Below are positions 44,107 through 53,626 of a stretch of 64,000 nt of DNA, in pieces. The DNA is taken from the IMG/VR virus record IMGVR_UViG_3300032116_000062, positions 1 to 64,000 of that record; one strand, written 5' to 3'. Position 1 is the first letter of the stretch. Every line of letters starts with the position of its first letter. The DNA comes from a virus. Below the pieces are notes generated by a model. The model worked only from the letters and a program-made list of their open reading frames with translations, made no database searches and had not been told where the DNA came from. The position numbers and the translations under genes are program-made.

Positions 44107-45525
44107 ATGGCAGAAAGTAAAATAATAAAAGGTGAAAATCCACTATATGTTCAAGTAAAAAATGAATTAGATTCTGTGGGAAAGGGAATGTGTTTAGCAA
44201 AATGGACACAAGTAACAATGCAACTACAAAGTGGCCACAACCACTCATGCCATCACCCAACCACACACAAAATTTCAGAAGTAGAGATAGCACGAAACCC
44301 ATCAGCATTACATAATACTAGATTTAAAAAACTAAAAAGAAAAGAGATGTTAAGTGGCCAAAGACCGGCCGAATGTGAATATTGTTGGAACGTGGAAGAT
44401 AATTCTGATAGATTTTCTGATAGAGTTTTTAAATCATCAGAGAGTTGGAGTTGGGAGCACAAAGAAGAAATTTTCAATTCTGATTGGAGAGATGATTATA
44501 ATCCAAAGTATGTAGAAGTTGCATTTAGTAATACTTGCAATTTTAAGTGTTCTTATTGTGGCCCTTCTTTTAGTACCACTTGGATGGAAGAAATAGAGCA
44601 ATATGGTGGATATCCTACATCTGATAATTTTAATGATATAACATGGATGGTTAGAGAAAATAAAATGCCAATACCACAAAGGGAACATAATCCATACGTT
44701 GAAGCATTTTGGAAATGGTGGCCGGAACTATATCACAATCTACATACATTCAGAATAACAGGCGGAGAACCTTTATTATCTAAAGATACTTGGAGAGTAT
44801 TAGATTATATTATTAGTGAAAAAAATCCAAATAAAAATCTTAAGTTAGCAATCAATTCGAATTTGGGAGTACCGGATGCTCTGATTGATAAACTAATTGA
44901 AAAAATTAAAAAAATAGAAGATGAAGGTAGAGTTAAAGAATTGATTTTATTTACATCTGCCGACACGTGGGGAGAGCAGGCAGAGTACATAAGAACGGGA
45001 TTGGAGTTCAATCGTTTTTGGGATAACATTAATAAAATATTATTGAATTGCCCAAAGATAGTTATAACATTTATGGTAACATACAATGCCTTATCTGTAT
45101 TTAAATACGATAAACTAATAAAAGAAATTTACAAATTAAAAGAAACCTACGCAAGTCCTTATCGGTATTGGAACTCTGCAACGTTTTTAGATTCATCATA
45201 TTTGAGATATCCGATGCATCAGACCGTGCAAGTATTACCACATCAATTTGCAGAAAATATAATGAATCAAGCAAAACTTGCAACATTCTTTTCTACACCA
45301 TCTTTCAATTCAACGCAAATTGGTTATAGTGATGTAGAAGTTCAAAAAATAAAAAGAATTTATGATTGGATGTTAGCACCGCAAGATGCTGAACAGCAAA
45401 TGAAAAATAGACATAACTTTTATAAATATTTTAGTGAACATGATAGGCGTAGAGGAACCGACTTTTGCAAAACATTTCCTGAATTAGAAGAATTTTATAA
45501 TTTCTGTTCAACAATTACAATATGA
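44107..45525 (+). CDS. Radical SAM protein (twitch-type)
   Basis: 472 residues. The 4Fe-4S/SAM motif is C144-x3-C148-x2-C151 (NTCNFKCSYCG), with ITGGEPLL near 216-223. An N-terminal cysteine/histidine-rich region (HNHSCHHPTTHK; ECEYCWNVEDN) may bind a second cluster. The family resembles phage-encoded twitch-domain radical SAM proteins of unknown substrate. Within this operon, dehydrogenation, epimerisation or methylation of a sugar or peptide is possible. It overlaps the next gene by four bases. Confidence 0.82.
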   Translation: MAESKIIKGENPLYVQVKNELDSVGKGMCLAKWTQVTMQLQSGHNHSCHHPTTHKISEVEIARNPSALHNTRFKKLKRKEMLSGQRPAECEYCWNVEDNSDRFSDRVFKSSESWSWEHKEEIFNSDWRDDYNPKYVEVAFSNTCNFKCSYCGPSFSTTWMEEIEQYGGYPTSDNFNDITWMVRENKMPIPQREHNPYVEAFWKWWPELYHNLHTFRITGGEPLLSKDTWRVLDYIISEKNPNKNLKLAINSNLGVPDALIDKLIEKIKKIEDEGRVKELILFTSADTWGEQAEYIRTGLEFNRFWDNINKILLNCPKIVITFMVTYNALSVFKYDKLIKEIYKLKETYASPYRYWNSATFLDSSYLRYPMHQTVQVLPHQFAENIMNQAKLATFFSTPSFNSTQIGYSDVEVQKIKRIYDWMLAPQDAEQQMKNRHNFYKYFSEHDRRRGTDFCKTFPELEEFYNFCSTITI

Positions 45526-46271
45526 GCATAAACATCAATACAAATAATTTATATTTGATATTACCATCAAATGTATCATTTAAAGAATCTAATATATCAG
45601 ATTCTATGCAAGGTGATTTTACTTTATTCGCTAGAGTAAAATTGGATAAAGAAAAAATAACAGAAAAAGAAGCATTTATCATATCAAGAAGTGGAATGCA
45701 TTCTGGTATATCGGTATTTAAAAATGAAATAGGAAAGGTATTTTTACAATACACATATTGGTTTGAAAACCCGGAAGATAAAACAAATTCTATAAAACAA
45801 ATCCACATAGAATTACAAGATTCTATGTTTGAAGATTTTATAGATGTTTATATGACAAATAGTGATGATAAATCAAAGATAACCTGTCATTTAAACGATG
45901 AAATAGTTGGAAGTATGATTTATGCTGGATTAGATAAAGTAAATTATACAGATTCCCCATATTGGTTTGGGTGTGGTAGTATGTTTACCGAAGAAGATGC
46001 GAGAAGCATAGGTGATTTTGAATATCATATTGTATTTTCGGTAAGTAAAAAACTTACAATGTTACAAATAAAAGATTTAGTAGAAAATTATGATAAAAAA
46101 TATACTAAAATTATTTTTGAAACATATAAAGTGTTTAACTCCGATTTATCTTTTGCAAAAGATTTTGCATTTTTTTGTGATTTCGATGTAACAAATAGAT
46201 ACAAAGTTTGGAATTATGCATTCAACGGAAACTACCCACAAATTTATATAGAAGGCAACGTATATTATTAA
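45522..46271 (+). CDS. Free-standing LamG/concanavalin-like protein
   Basis: 249 residues, beta-rich. The middle region follows the LamG layout: MQGDFTLFARVKLD, IISRSGMHSGISVFKN, a strand with ITCHLNDEIVGSM, YWFGCGSMFTEED, then FEYHIVFSVSKKLT. It has no catalytic motif. It resembles the lectin-like insert of the GT7 proteins upstream more than the baseplate LamG. Possible carbohydrate-binding partner of the glycosyltransferases. Confidence 0.55.
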   Translation: MSININTNNLYLILPSNVSFKESNISDSMQGDFTLFARVKLDKEKITEKEAFIISRSGMHSGISVFKNEIGKVFLQYTYWFENPEDKTNSIKQIHIELQDSMFEDFIDVYMTNSDDKSKITCHLNDEIVGSMIYAGLDKVNYTDSPYWFGCGSMFTEEDARSIGDFEYHIVFSVSKKLTMLQIKDLVENYDKKYTKIIFETYKVFNSDLSFAKDFAFFCDFDVTNRYKVWNYAFNGNYPQIYIEGNVYY

Positions 46272-46272
46272 T

Positions 46273-47214
46273 ATGAAAATAGCAGTATGTTTTAGTGGCC
46301 AATGGAGAACTGGCAATTATTGTTATGATAATCTAAAAAGGTTTTTCGGATTATTATATCCTTATTGTGATTTTTTTATACACACATGGGATATAAATAA
46401 ACAAAAGTGTTATAATCTATCAAACGTATTTTCAAAAGAAACAAAATTAACGGATGATGATATAAATGAACTAAAAAGTAAATATAATCCGAAAAAAATT
46501 ATTATAGAAGATTACAATCATATTCATAATACGTTACAAACGTATGAAAAAACGGCATATAAAGATGTTAAAGTTTTTGATATAATTCAACCTCTTTGGT
46601 ACTCTTTTTATAAAAGTGTAGAACTAAAAAAAGAATATGAAAAGGAAAATAAATTTGAATATGATTATGTAATCAAATTAAGACCTGATATAATATTCAA
46701 ACCAAATAGAAGATTAGTACAGGATATTGAGTTATATTTTGATGAAATAAATTCTGGAGAATTTTATATAGAAAATTTAATGAGAGAGTGGACGGTTGAT
46801 AATACAACAATTGATGATGTTTATTTTTTATCAAAATCAAAGCAAATGAATATTGCGGCCGAATATCATAATCATTGGTTAGAATGGGGTATCTTATCTG
46901 ATACATTTTATGGATTTTTAAGGCATGCACATTTAAATAATTTAAAAATAAGTAATTATAAAAAAAGATATTTAGGTGGGGATCCTTTTTATTCTGTTAT
47001 GAGACCGGAATGTTTAAAATACGGAACTACGACTGAAGAAGAATTTGATAATGTTGTAGTTTGCGAAAATTACTATTATGGTGACCCAAATTCAAATTCA
47101 AAATCGCCGAAAGGGTTTTATATACATTTGTTAAAAAATCTATGCAATATAGATGATACTACCGAATATTATGTTGATGAGTTGGATATAAACCAAAATA
47201 AAAAAATTATTTAA
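46273..47214 (+). CDS. SGQxRT-family protein, copy 1 (glycosyltransferase-like)
   Basis: 313 residues. It opens with KIAVCFSGQWRT (2-13), then YCDFFIHTWD (about 36-45), then PLWYSFYKSVELKKEYE and FEYDYVIKLRPDIIF (about 110-145). The same four elements recur in three other genes here (47217, 48022, 54427). The pattern (short Rossmann start, D-x-V-I-K-x-R-x-D) suggests a GT-A-like transferase, the last motif acting as an acidic metal site. No named family can be assigned with certainty. Confidence 0.6.
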   Translation: MKIAVCFSGQWRTGNYCYDNLKRFFGLLYPYCDFFIHTWDINKQKCYNLSNVFSKETKLTDDDINELKSKYNPKKIIIEDYNHIHNTLQTYEKTAYKDVKVFDIIQPLWYSFYKSVELKKEYEKENKFEYDYVIKLRPDIIFKPNRRLVQDIELYFDEINSGEFYIENLMREWTVDNTTIDDVYFLSKSKQMNIAAEYHNHWLEWGILSDTFYGFLRHAHLNNLKISNYKKRYLGGDPFYSVMRPECLKYGTTTEEEFDNVVVCENYYYGDPNSNSKSPKGFYIHLLKNLCNIDDTTEYYVDELDINQNKKII

Positions 47215-47216
47215 TT

Positions 47217-48020
47217 ATGAAAATTGCAGTTTGTTTAAGTGGGCAATTAAGAACTTGGAAAGATGCATATAAAACTTGGGGAACATTTTTTGATGAACTA
47301 AAAAAGTCATCAGAACTACAAGGCGAAGAATTAGAAGTAGATTATTTTGTGCATACTTGGAGTTTTAATAGTACACCATTCGCAGTCTGGACAAAAAAAC
47401 AATGGGATGCCGGAAAATATCATACCGGATTTGTTCAACCACCAACCGAAGGTGTAACTAATGATGAACTTAATGAATTTTTAGAAACGATAAAACCGAA
47501 GCAGCATATTATTGAAAATGTGTGGAAAAGTTCAACTAGAAAAGAAAATTTAGATGATAGGATTCAATGGAGATTAAATGACCCTACAAAATGGGCAACT
47601 ATTAGTTGGGCAGGTTCCCAATTATATGGAATCATGCGTGCCGCAGAGATGAAACGAAATTATGAATTAGGAAATGGATTTGAATATGATATGGTTATTA
47701 GAATGAGAATGGATTTGAGTTTTGATTATCTAAATCGTATGATATTTGTCAATGATTTTCAAAAACCAAAAGAAAAGACACTATATTCCGTACATAGTTT
47801 TAATACAGAATATTTTCCGCATGATGCGGTTGGTGATATATTCTTTTATGCAGATAGTTTTACATATGATATTATAGCAAATGTTTATAATTATCTACCA
47901 CAAATATCGCCAGATATATTTCCTCCTGATATAAAAGTAGAATCTATACTAGCATATGTAATACGAATGTTTGATATTAAAAATATAAGATTAAAAATTG
48001 ATCCAGATATAATAAGATAA
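47217..48020 (+). CDS. SGQxRT-family protein, copy 2
   Basis: 267 residues. Family elements: KIAVCLSGQLRTW, VDYFVHTWSF, LYGIMRAAEMKRNYE and FEYDMVIRMRMDLSF. The later PHDAVGDIFFYADSFTYDII stretch matches copy 3 (CFDDVFFYADSPTMDII), so copies 2 and 3 are closest. It is separated from copy 1 by two bases and from copy 3 by one base. Confidence 0.6.
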   Translation: MKIAVCLSGQLRTWKDAYKTWGTFFDELKKSSELQGEELEVDYFVHTWSFNSTPFAVWTKKQWDAGKYHTGFVQPPTEGVTNDELNEFLETIKPKQHIIENVWKSSTRKENLDDRIQWRLNDPTKWATISWAGSQLYGIMRAAEMKRNYELGNGFEYDMVIRMRMDLSFDYLNRMIFVNDFQKPKEKTLYSVHSFNTEYFPHDAVGDIFFYADSFTYDIIANVYNYLPQISPDIFPPDIKVESILAYVIRMFDIKNIRLKIDPDIIR

Positions 48021-48021
48021 T

Positions 48022-48918
48022 ATGGGAAAGATAACAACATATAATATAGCAGTCTGCTTAAGTGGACAATCTCGTACTTGGAGAACCGCCAAAGAAAATA
48101 TACTTAACTATTTTGATGTAAAAATTAATACGCATAAAAATTGTAAAGTAAATGTCGATTATTTTATTCATACGTGGGATACCAATAGTTATAGAGATAA
48201 GACTCAACCACGTTGGCAAAATACGGATTATAAGATAGATAATCCAAATGAAGTAGAAGAAATAAAACTTGCTTTTAATCCAAAAATGATGGAATATGAA
48301 TCGTTCAATCCAAATATATGGAATGAAGCTTGGGAGGGTATGTTTTATAGTTTTATGAAAAGTATAGAACTAAAAAAGAGATACGAACTATCAACGGATA
48401 TACACTACGATATGGTTATCAAAACCAGATTTGATATTAACTTTTTACAAGAAGGAGTAAATAAATATGGATTACCTATAAACAAATTTTATGTACATCC
48501 GTTACAACCATTTACAGCGTATGCATCATCACCAACACCTACAAGATTTCCAAATGAATTTAATCAAGTTTGTTTTGATGATGTTTTTTTCTACGCAGAT
48601 TCACCAACCATGGATATCATTGCACACATATATCGGTGGTATAAAAAGTTGATGCAAAAAGGAAGATTACAAAAAGTTACAGGCGAATTTGTTGATTTTC
48701 CTGAATTTTATTATGGACCTGGAACACTATTACAAAAATATATTACTAACTGGAATATACAACCATATGCAGAACATGCCAACCCGTATTATGTTGTAAG
48801 AAAGGAAGCAGAAGATAAAGGATTGCATAGTATTGATAATTGGAAAGAAATATATGATATATCCAGAGATTGGTATGAGAATGGATATTTTGAAAAATCA
48901 AAAGCAGATATACATTGA
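48022..48918 (+). CDS. SGQxRT-family protein, copy 3
   Basis: 298 residues. Elements: NIAVCLSGQSRTWR, VDYFIHTWDT, MFYSFMKSIELKKRYE and HYDMVIKTRFDINF, then DDVFFYADSPTMDIIAHIY. The C-terminal half is longer than in copy 2, with a GPGTLLQKYI segment. Last member of the tandem run of three; a 53-base gap follows without a clear promoter. Confidence 0.6.
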   Translation: MGKITTYNIAVCLSGQSRTWRTAKENILNYFDVKINTHKNCKVNVDYFIHTWDTNSYRDKTQPRWQNTDYKIDNPNEVEEIKLAFNPKMMEYESFNPNIWNEAWEGMFYSFMKSIELKKRYELSTDIHYDMVIKTRFDINFLQEGVNKYGLPINKFYVHPLQPFTAYASSPTPTRFPNEFNQVCFDDVFFYADSPTMDIIAHIYRWYKKLMQKGRLQKVTGEFVDFPEFYYGPGTLLQKYITNWNIQPYAEHANPYYVVRKEAEDKGLHSIDNWKEIYDISRDWYENGYFEKSKADIH

Positions 48919-48971
48919 TTATGAATAAATTAATTGTTTTGCACAAGAAATTTTAGAAAAAATAAATAACT

Positions 48972-49856
48972 ATGGATAAAAATTTAAAAATAATTTGTAA
49001 TGGTGATAGCTGGGTATTTGGTTCCGAAATAGCGGACCCACAAATTAGTATGAGATATGATGGTGAGGTTCATCCTGGTAAATACGATTGGATGGAAGAA
49101 AATGATGGGTATAGAATACCAAAGATATTTCCAACACATTTGTCCGAATTGATGAACGCAGAAGTTACAAATTTATCTTGGCCTGCAGATGATAATGGAA
49201 CTATAACACACAGAACTATTGCATATATCACATCAAATTATATAGATAAAGAATTACCAACGGATGATTTGTTTGTAATTGTAGGCTGGTCATCTCCCGA
49301 AAGAAATTTTTTTTGGTATAAGGATGAATCTAAAAAGTTTTCGTCCAGATTTAGATTGTGGCCTCAAGTACAGCATTTCGATGCACCACCACAAGAAGAA
49401 TTTTGGAAGTTATATGTTCAATATTTATGGAATGCTGAAGAATATTTACCAAGATATGTTATGAATGTATTACAACTTGAAAACTTTTTTAAAGCACATA
49501 ACATAAAATGGTTAATGTTTAATGCATTTTATCAAACTCCTGGAAAAAATCCTATGGATTGGGAAGATTTGAATGTGAGAGATGAATTGCAAAAATTAAA
49601 TTTACACGGAACACCGTATACCATATCAGATAAAAAGGAAAGAGGCGTATATCAGTACAATTACGTTCCGATATGGGATACGATAGACCCTATAAGATTT
49701 TATAAAAAGGATCAACCAAACAACACATTCAAAAGTTTTATGGAAAAGAAAAATCCAAATGGAACATATTATGGATGGCATCCTTCACCGGAATCTCATA
49801 AAGTTTGGGCGGAAGAAATAGTTAGATATGTAGACCAATATAAATTGCTAAAATGA
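48972..49856 (+). CDS. SGNH/GDSL hydrolase-like protein, copy 1
   Basis: 294 residues. Block I is NGDSWVFGSE (nucleophile Ser about 14). Block II may be NLSWPADDNGT. Block V is GWHPSPESHKVWAEEI near 270-285, where H-P-S-P-x-x-H provides the His of the triad. The superfamily contains esterases and sugar O-acetylesterases, and some members transfer acyl groups. Three more SGNH-like genes follow nearby. It overlaps the next gene by four bases. Confidence 0.7.
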   Translation: MDKNLKIICNGDSWVFGSEIADPQISMRYDGEVHPGKYDWMEENDGYRIPKIFPTHLSELMNAEVTNLSWPADDNGTITHRTIAYITSNYIDKELPTDDLFVIVGWSSPERNFFWYKDESKKFSSRFRLWPQVQHFDAPPQEEFWKLYVQYLWNAEEYLPRYVMNVLQLENFFKAHNIKWLMFNAFYQTPGKNPMDWEDLNVRDELQKLNLHGTPYTISDKKERGVYQYNYVPIWDTIDPIRFYKKDQPNNTFKSFMEKKNPNGTYYGWHPSPESHKVWAEEIVRYVDQYKLLK

Positions 49857-50626
49857 AAATAAATCTAACCAACGTAACACTTGTCGTTGTAGATGACTTG
49901 AGCGATTTACCAACCGAAAATAATATAAGATATATTATATTAGATAGAGTAATAAAATATGCAAAAAAGTATATTGATTTTTTCGACGTAAAGTTTTTTT
50001 CACCACTTCATGGGTTTGAAAAAACATTTACAAATGCCGGCGATTATAGTAAATGGATTATTAAAAATTTACCATATGAGATAGAATCTGATTATTACTT
50101 AATAATACAATGGGATGGGTTTATTGTAAATCCGGATATGTGGAGGAATGAATTTTTTAATTATGATTATATTGGAGGTGGTAACACATTACAAAATGGT
50201 GGATTTTCGTTGAGAAAAACATCTACAATGAAAAAACTTTCTAATATTAAATACACAGATTATTTCGGTAATGAGGATTCTTTTTATTCTTTGTTTTTTG
50301 AGGATGTGTGTAAAAATGTACACAAAACCGATAGCAGATTTGATGAAAATTTTTATAATGAATGTTTAGAAAACGGATGGATTTATAAAGATCAACCATT
50401 TAGTGTATATGATATACACGATAAAAACTCTGATTGTAATAGATTTGTATCATTTTTTACTTTTAATCCCAAATCATTTGGTTGGCATTGGTCTGGTGAA
50501 TTGGATATATATACATCAATGTATTTTTATAAAAAAATAAAAATGTTTTCTTTGCAAGAATTGAAAATGATAGATACATATTTAAGAAAACGATCTAATA
50601 GAGGTATATCATGGGAAGAACTATAG
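49853..50626 (+). CDS. DUF5672-like glycosyltransferase
   Basis: 257 residues. The DUF5672 core is visible: SDYYLIIQWDGFIVNPDMWRNEFFNYDYIGGGN (about 79-113) and then NGGFSLRKTSTM. This family appears in capsule and LPS loci next to glycosyltransferases and has a GT-A-like fold. The Q-W-D-G motif would be the metal-binding site. Overlaps neighbours on both sides (four and 16 bases). Confidence 0.7.
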   Translation: MKINLTNVTLVVVDDLSDLPTENNIRYIILDRVIKYAKKYIDFFDVKFFSPLHGFEKTFTNAGDYSKWIIKNLPYEIESDYYLIIQWDGFIVNPDMWRNEFFNYDYIGGGNTLQNGGFSLRKTSTMKKLSNIKYTDYFGNEDSFYSLFFEDVCKNVHKTDSRFDENFYNECLENGWIYKDQPFSVYDIHDKNSDCNRFVSFFTFNPKSFGWHWSGELDIYTSMYFYKKIKMFSLQELKMIDTYLRKRSNRGISWEEL

Positions 50627-51414
50627 TTATATGCGGTGATTCATTTAGTATTGGAATTGGGTGTCATGATTTACACAATGAACCATATGGATCTAGATTA
50701 GCAACCCATCTCAATAAAGATATTATAAATCTTGCAAAGGGGTCATCTACGAATTTTTCAATATTTTTACAGGCAAAATATATTGTTGAAAATATAGAAC
50801 CAAATGATATTGAATTTGTATGTATAGCACCAACTTCATATAATAGAGTGGAGTGGTTTCCTGAAAATACAGATACATCGGATGGTGATTTGAAATTGAC
50901 ATCGGTAAACTATCACCAATATCCACCATATGGAACGGATACTTACCAATACAAATTAGATAATCCATTAGAGGGAGATAGTAGATATACGGGAGAAATG
51001 TTTACAGAAAATTACTATGGCATAGTTGATTATGTTGATAATGTATTGGCCGGAAAGAGAGAAGGTGGTAATTATTATTTAAAATTTAAAAATGAAAGAA
51101 CGGATAGATTGAAACTTTTAAGAAACTACTATGCTGATATATTTGATGATAGAATACAAAGATACTACGATATCGGTATGATAGTTATGGCTTATAATTT
51201 ATTAAAAAATAAAGGTATCAAAGTATTAGTATTAACATATGATTCCGATTTTAAAAATCACATTCCGGATGAAAGTTTAGTTAATATAGATTGGGGAATT
51301 TTATCAAAAAAATATCCAGATGATTTAAATACACTACATACATCAGCGGAGGGACATAGTGAAGTATTTGAAACTATTGTAAAAAAGATAGAAAAAAATG
51401 GATGGATTAAATAA
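50611..51414 (+). CDS. SGNH hydrolase-like protein, copy 2
   Basis: 267 residues. Block I is VICGDSFSIGIG (Ser about 11), block II LAKGSSTNFS, and block V LHTSAEGHSEVFETI near the C-terminus (final His). The start at 50611 overlaps the DUF5672 gene by 16 bases. The block order fits SGNH hydrolases closely. Substrate unknown; de-O-acetylation of glycan is a reasonable guess. Confidence 0.7.
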   Translation: MGRTIVICGDSFSIGIGCHDLHNEPYGSRLATHLNKDIINLAKGSSTNFSIFLQAKYIVENIEPNDIEFVCIAPTSYNRVEWFPENTDTSDGDLKLTSVNYHQYPPYGTDTYQYKLDNPLEGDSRYTGEMFTENYYGIVDYVDNVLAGKREGGNYYLKFKNERTDRLKLLRNYYADIFDDRIQRYYDIGMIVMAYNLLKNKGIKVLVLTYDSDFKNHIPDESLVNIDWGILSKKYPDDLNTLHTSAEGHSEVFETIVKKIEKNGWIK

Positions 51415-52192
51415 AAAAAGATTTTTTGCATTTGGGTGTAGTTACACTTCACACATATGTGGAACATGGGCAGATTACATATCTTCTAATTTTGAAGAAT
51501 ATTATAATTTTGCCAGAGGTGGTGCGTGTAATTCATATATAATGAATAAATTTATTGAGGCAGATGCTAAATATAAATTTAATCCAGAAACCGATTATGT
51601 TGTAGTAATGTTTACAAATTTTAATAGATTTTCTTATTATGATAAAGTTGGTTGGAACCTATATGGTAGTGTTTATCAAAATGATACTTATCCCGAAGAT
51701 TTTAGAAACAAAATGTGGTCTGAAGATTGGGGAATTTATAATTCTTGGGTAGCTATAAATGTTGTAAAACAATTGTTAAGATATAAAGCAATTGATAATA
51801 AATTATTATTAGCAATAGATAGTATTTACTATAAAGAATCCCCATTTGATGATACACTCACCAACGCATTATCTACAAGATTTGTAGATAATATATACAA
51901 CCTACTATCGGATTCGGAATCACTTGATAGTTGGAAATCAAAACGATATAAATTTCCTGAAGATTATGATTTGTATATACAACAGGAATATACCGATGGA
52001 CATCCAACACAGTTGATGCATTATGAGTTTATGAAAGAAAAGTTTCCACAATTTGATACCGAAGAATCAAAAAATACTTTTGAATTTTTGGAATCAATCA
52101 AAGATTTATCTTCTTGGCATAATCAACAACAATCCTACAACTTAAATTTTTATCAATTAAAAAACAAAGCATACGGTGCACCCCTATTTTAA
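51398..52192 (+). CDS. SGNH hydrolase-like protein, copy 3
   Basis: 264 residues. Block I is degenerate: FAFGCSYTSHICGTWADYI (GCS instead of GDS; the serine is kept). Block II is NFARGGACNSY. Block V is DGHPTQLMHYEFMKE, with D and H in the expected order. It overlaps copy 2 by 17 bases. Cysteine in place of aspartate after the glycine is shared with copy 4. Confidence 0.65.
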   Translation: MDGLNKKRFFAFGCSYTSHICGTWADYISSNFEEYYNFARGGACNSYIMNKFIEADAKYKFNPETDYVVVMFTNFNRFSYYDKVGWNLYGSVYQNDTYPEDFRNKMWSEDWGIYNSWVAINVVKQLLRYKAIDNKLLLAIDSIYYKESPFDDTLTNALSTRFVDNIYNLLSDSESLDSWKSKRYKFPEDYDLYIQQEYTDGHPTQLMHYEFMKEKFPQFDTEESKNTFEFLESIKDLSSWHNQQQSYNLNFYQLKNKAYGAPLF

Positions 52193-52193
52193 T

Positions 52194-53624
52194 ATGAACA
52201 AATATAAATTAAATTTTGTTTTTGATTATTTTTTTCCAAGTTTTATTTTACCAAATGCAACAATGCCGGAAATTGGTATCATAAACTATTTAGCATCAAT
52301 ACATACAAATAAATCACAAAACGCAACTTTTTTCGAACAGCAGATGCCAGTATCTGCCATCTTTGGTGATAAGTTTGGAGGAATGCCAAATTCAGGAACT
52401 GGATACTTCTATCAAGCAGGTGTATATAAATCAATGTTGGAATATTCTCAACGGCCACTATACAATAATAATAATGGACATGAAAAATTTATTTATCCCA
52501 TAAAACCAAATCCTGTATTGAGTGATTTTATTGGGGTATCTCAATCCATAGGAAGTAGAATGAGTGGAGAATTTTTCTGGAAGTACATTTCAGCACAGGC
52601 CATTGAACTGATAATGGATAGGCAGGGTATTATATTTATAGATTATTCTATGGAACCCTTCATTGATAAATATCTACACGATGCATTCCATGACTCTTTA
52701 AGAAATAGTGGAATTCCAAAAGAATCGATTATAGTGTGTGTAAATAGTTTTAATGCTAGAGAGTGCTATGAAAAATATTATACGGAAGAACAAAGAATGT
52801 ACTCTGTTAGAAATCTTCCATTTTGTTTGGACCATAGTTCTTGGTATTATAACGATGAACTGGAAAGAAATACAGGAAAGTGTATGAATGAAAGTGATTT
52901 TTTAAATACAAAAGATACTATAAGAAAAAACCATTTTTTAATGAAAATTAGAAATGGGAGAGAACATAGAATTGCATTTTTATATAAGATGGCAAGTGAG
53001 GGATTATTGGAAAATGGCGATTTTTCTTTTTTAGCACCAAATGGAACACAATATTCAAAAGATACTGTCGAATTTGTTATAGAAAGGTACGGAATAAAAA
53101 ATGTAAATTTAAAAAATATAAAAACATTACATGAAACCGCACCACATATTTTACAAAGTGAAAGAGGAATAACGTATGGAGATATCAATGCATGGACGGA
53201 TTCACATTATCAACCACATATTAATTCATATTTTGAAATATGTTTTGAAACATTTGTACATGGAGATCACAAATCTCTAACAGAAAAAGTTTTCAAACCA
53301 ATAATAAATTTTCAACCTTTCTTTTTTGTAGCTTATCCGGGTGCATTAGAACTTTTACAAAATTTAGGATTTAAAACGTTTGATGGGTTTATAGATGAAA
53401 GGTATGATAAAATTCAAAATATAAATGAAAGATTGGAAGCAATATTTTTAGAAGTAAAAAGATTATGTTCAATGAGTAAGGAAGAAATGCATGAATGGTA
53501 TTGGAAAATGGAAGATATTCTAATTCATAATCATAGAACCTTAATAAACTACCATAAAAATAAATTATTTGCAGAAGATTTGGTTAAAGAATTTTACGAT
53601 AGAACTCACAACAATCTTATTTAA
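52194..53624 (+). CDS. Glycosyltransferase-like protein (GT10-like C-terminus)
   Basis: 476 residues from the ATG at 52194, one base after the previous stop; an upstream in-frame GTG at 52176 would overlap that gene and is less likely. The C-terminal third has SLTEKVFKPIINFQPFFFVAYPGALELLQNLGFKTFDGF (split, about 360-400), the donor-site pattern of GT10-like and viral GT-B transferases (EK-x-F-KP-I...P-F). The N-terminal part is not recognised. Confidence 0.6.
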   Translation: MNKYKLNFVFDYFFPSFILPNATMPEIGIINYLASIHTNKSQNATFFEQQMPVSAIFGDKFGGMPNSGTGYFYQAGVYKSMLEYSQRPLYNNNNGHEKFIYPIKPNPVLSDFIGVSQSIGSRMSGEFFWKYISAQAIELIMDRQGIIFIDYSMEPFIDKYLHDAFHDSLRNSGIPKESIIVCVNSFNARECYEKYYTEEQRMYSVRNLPFCLDHSSWYYNDELERNTGKCMNESDFLNTKDTIRKNHFLMKIRNGREHRIAFLYKMASEGLLENGDFSFLAPNGTQYSKDTVEFVIERYGIKNVNLKNIKTLHETAPHILQSERGITYGDINAWTDSHYQPHINSYFEICFETFVHGDHKSLTEKVFKPIINFQPFFFVAYPGALELLQNLGFKTFDGFIDERYDKIQNINERLEAIFLEVKRLCSMSKEEMHEWYWKMEDILIHNHRTLINYHKNKLFAEDLVKEFYDRTHNNLI

Positions 53625-53626
53625 TT

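Noticed and set aside
48921-48956. 11-codon frame in the gap before the first SGNH gene
   Set aside because: Too short, no motif or late-type element before it.
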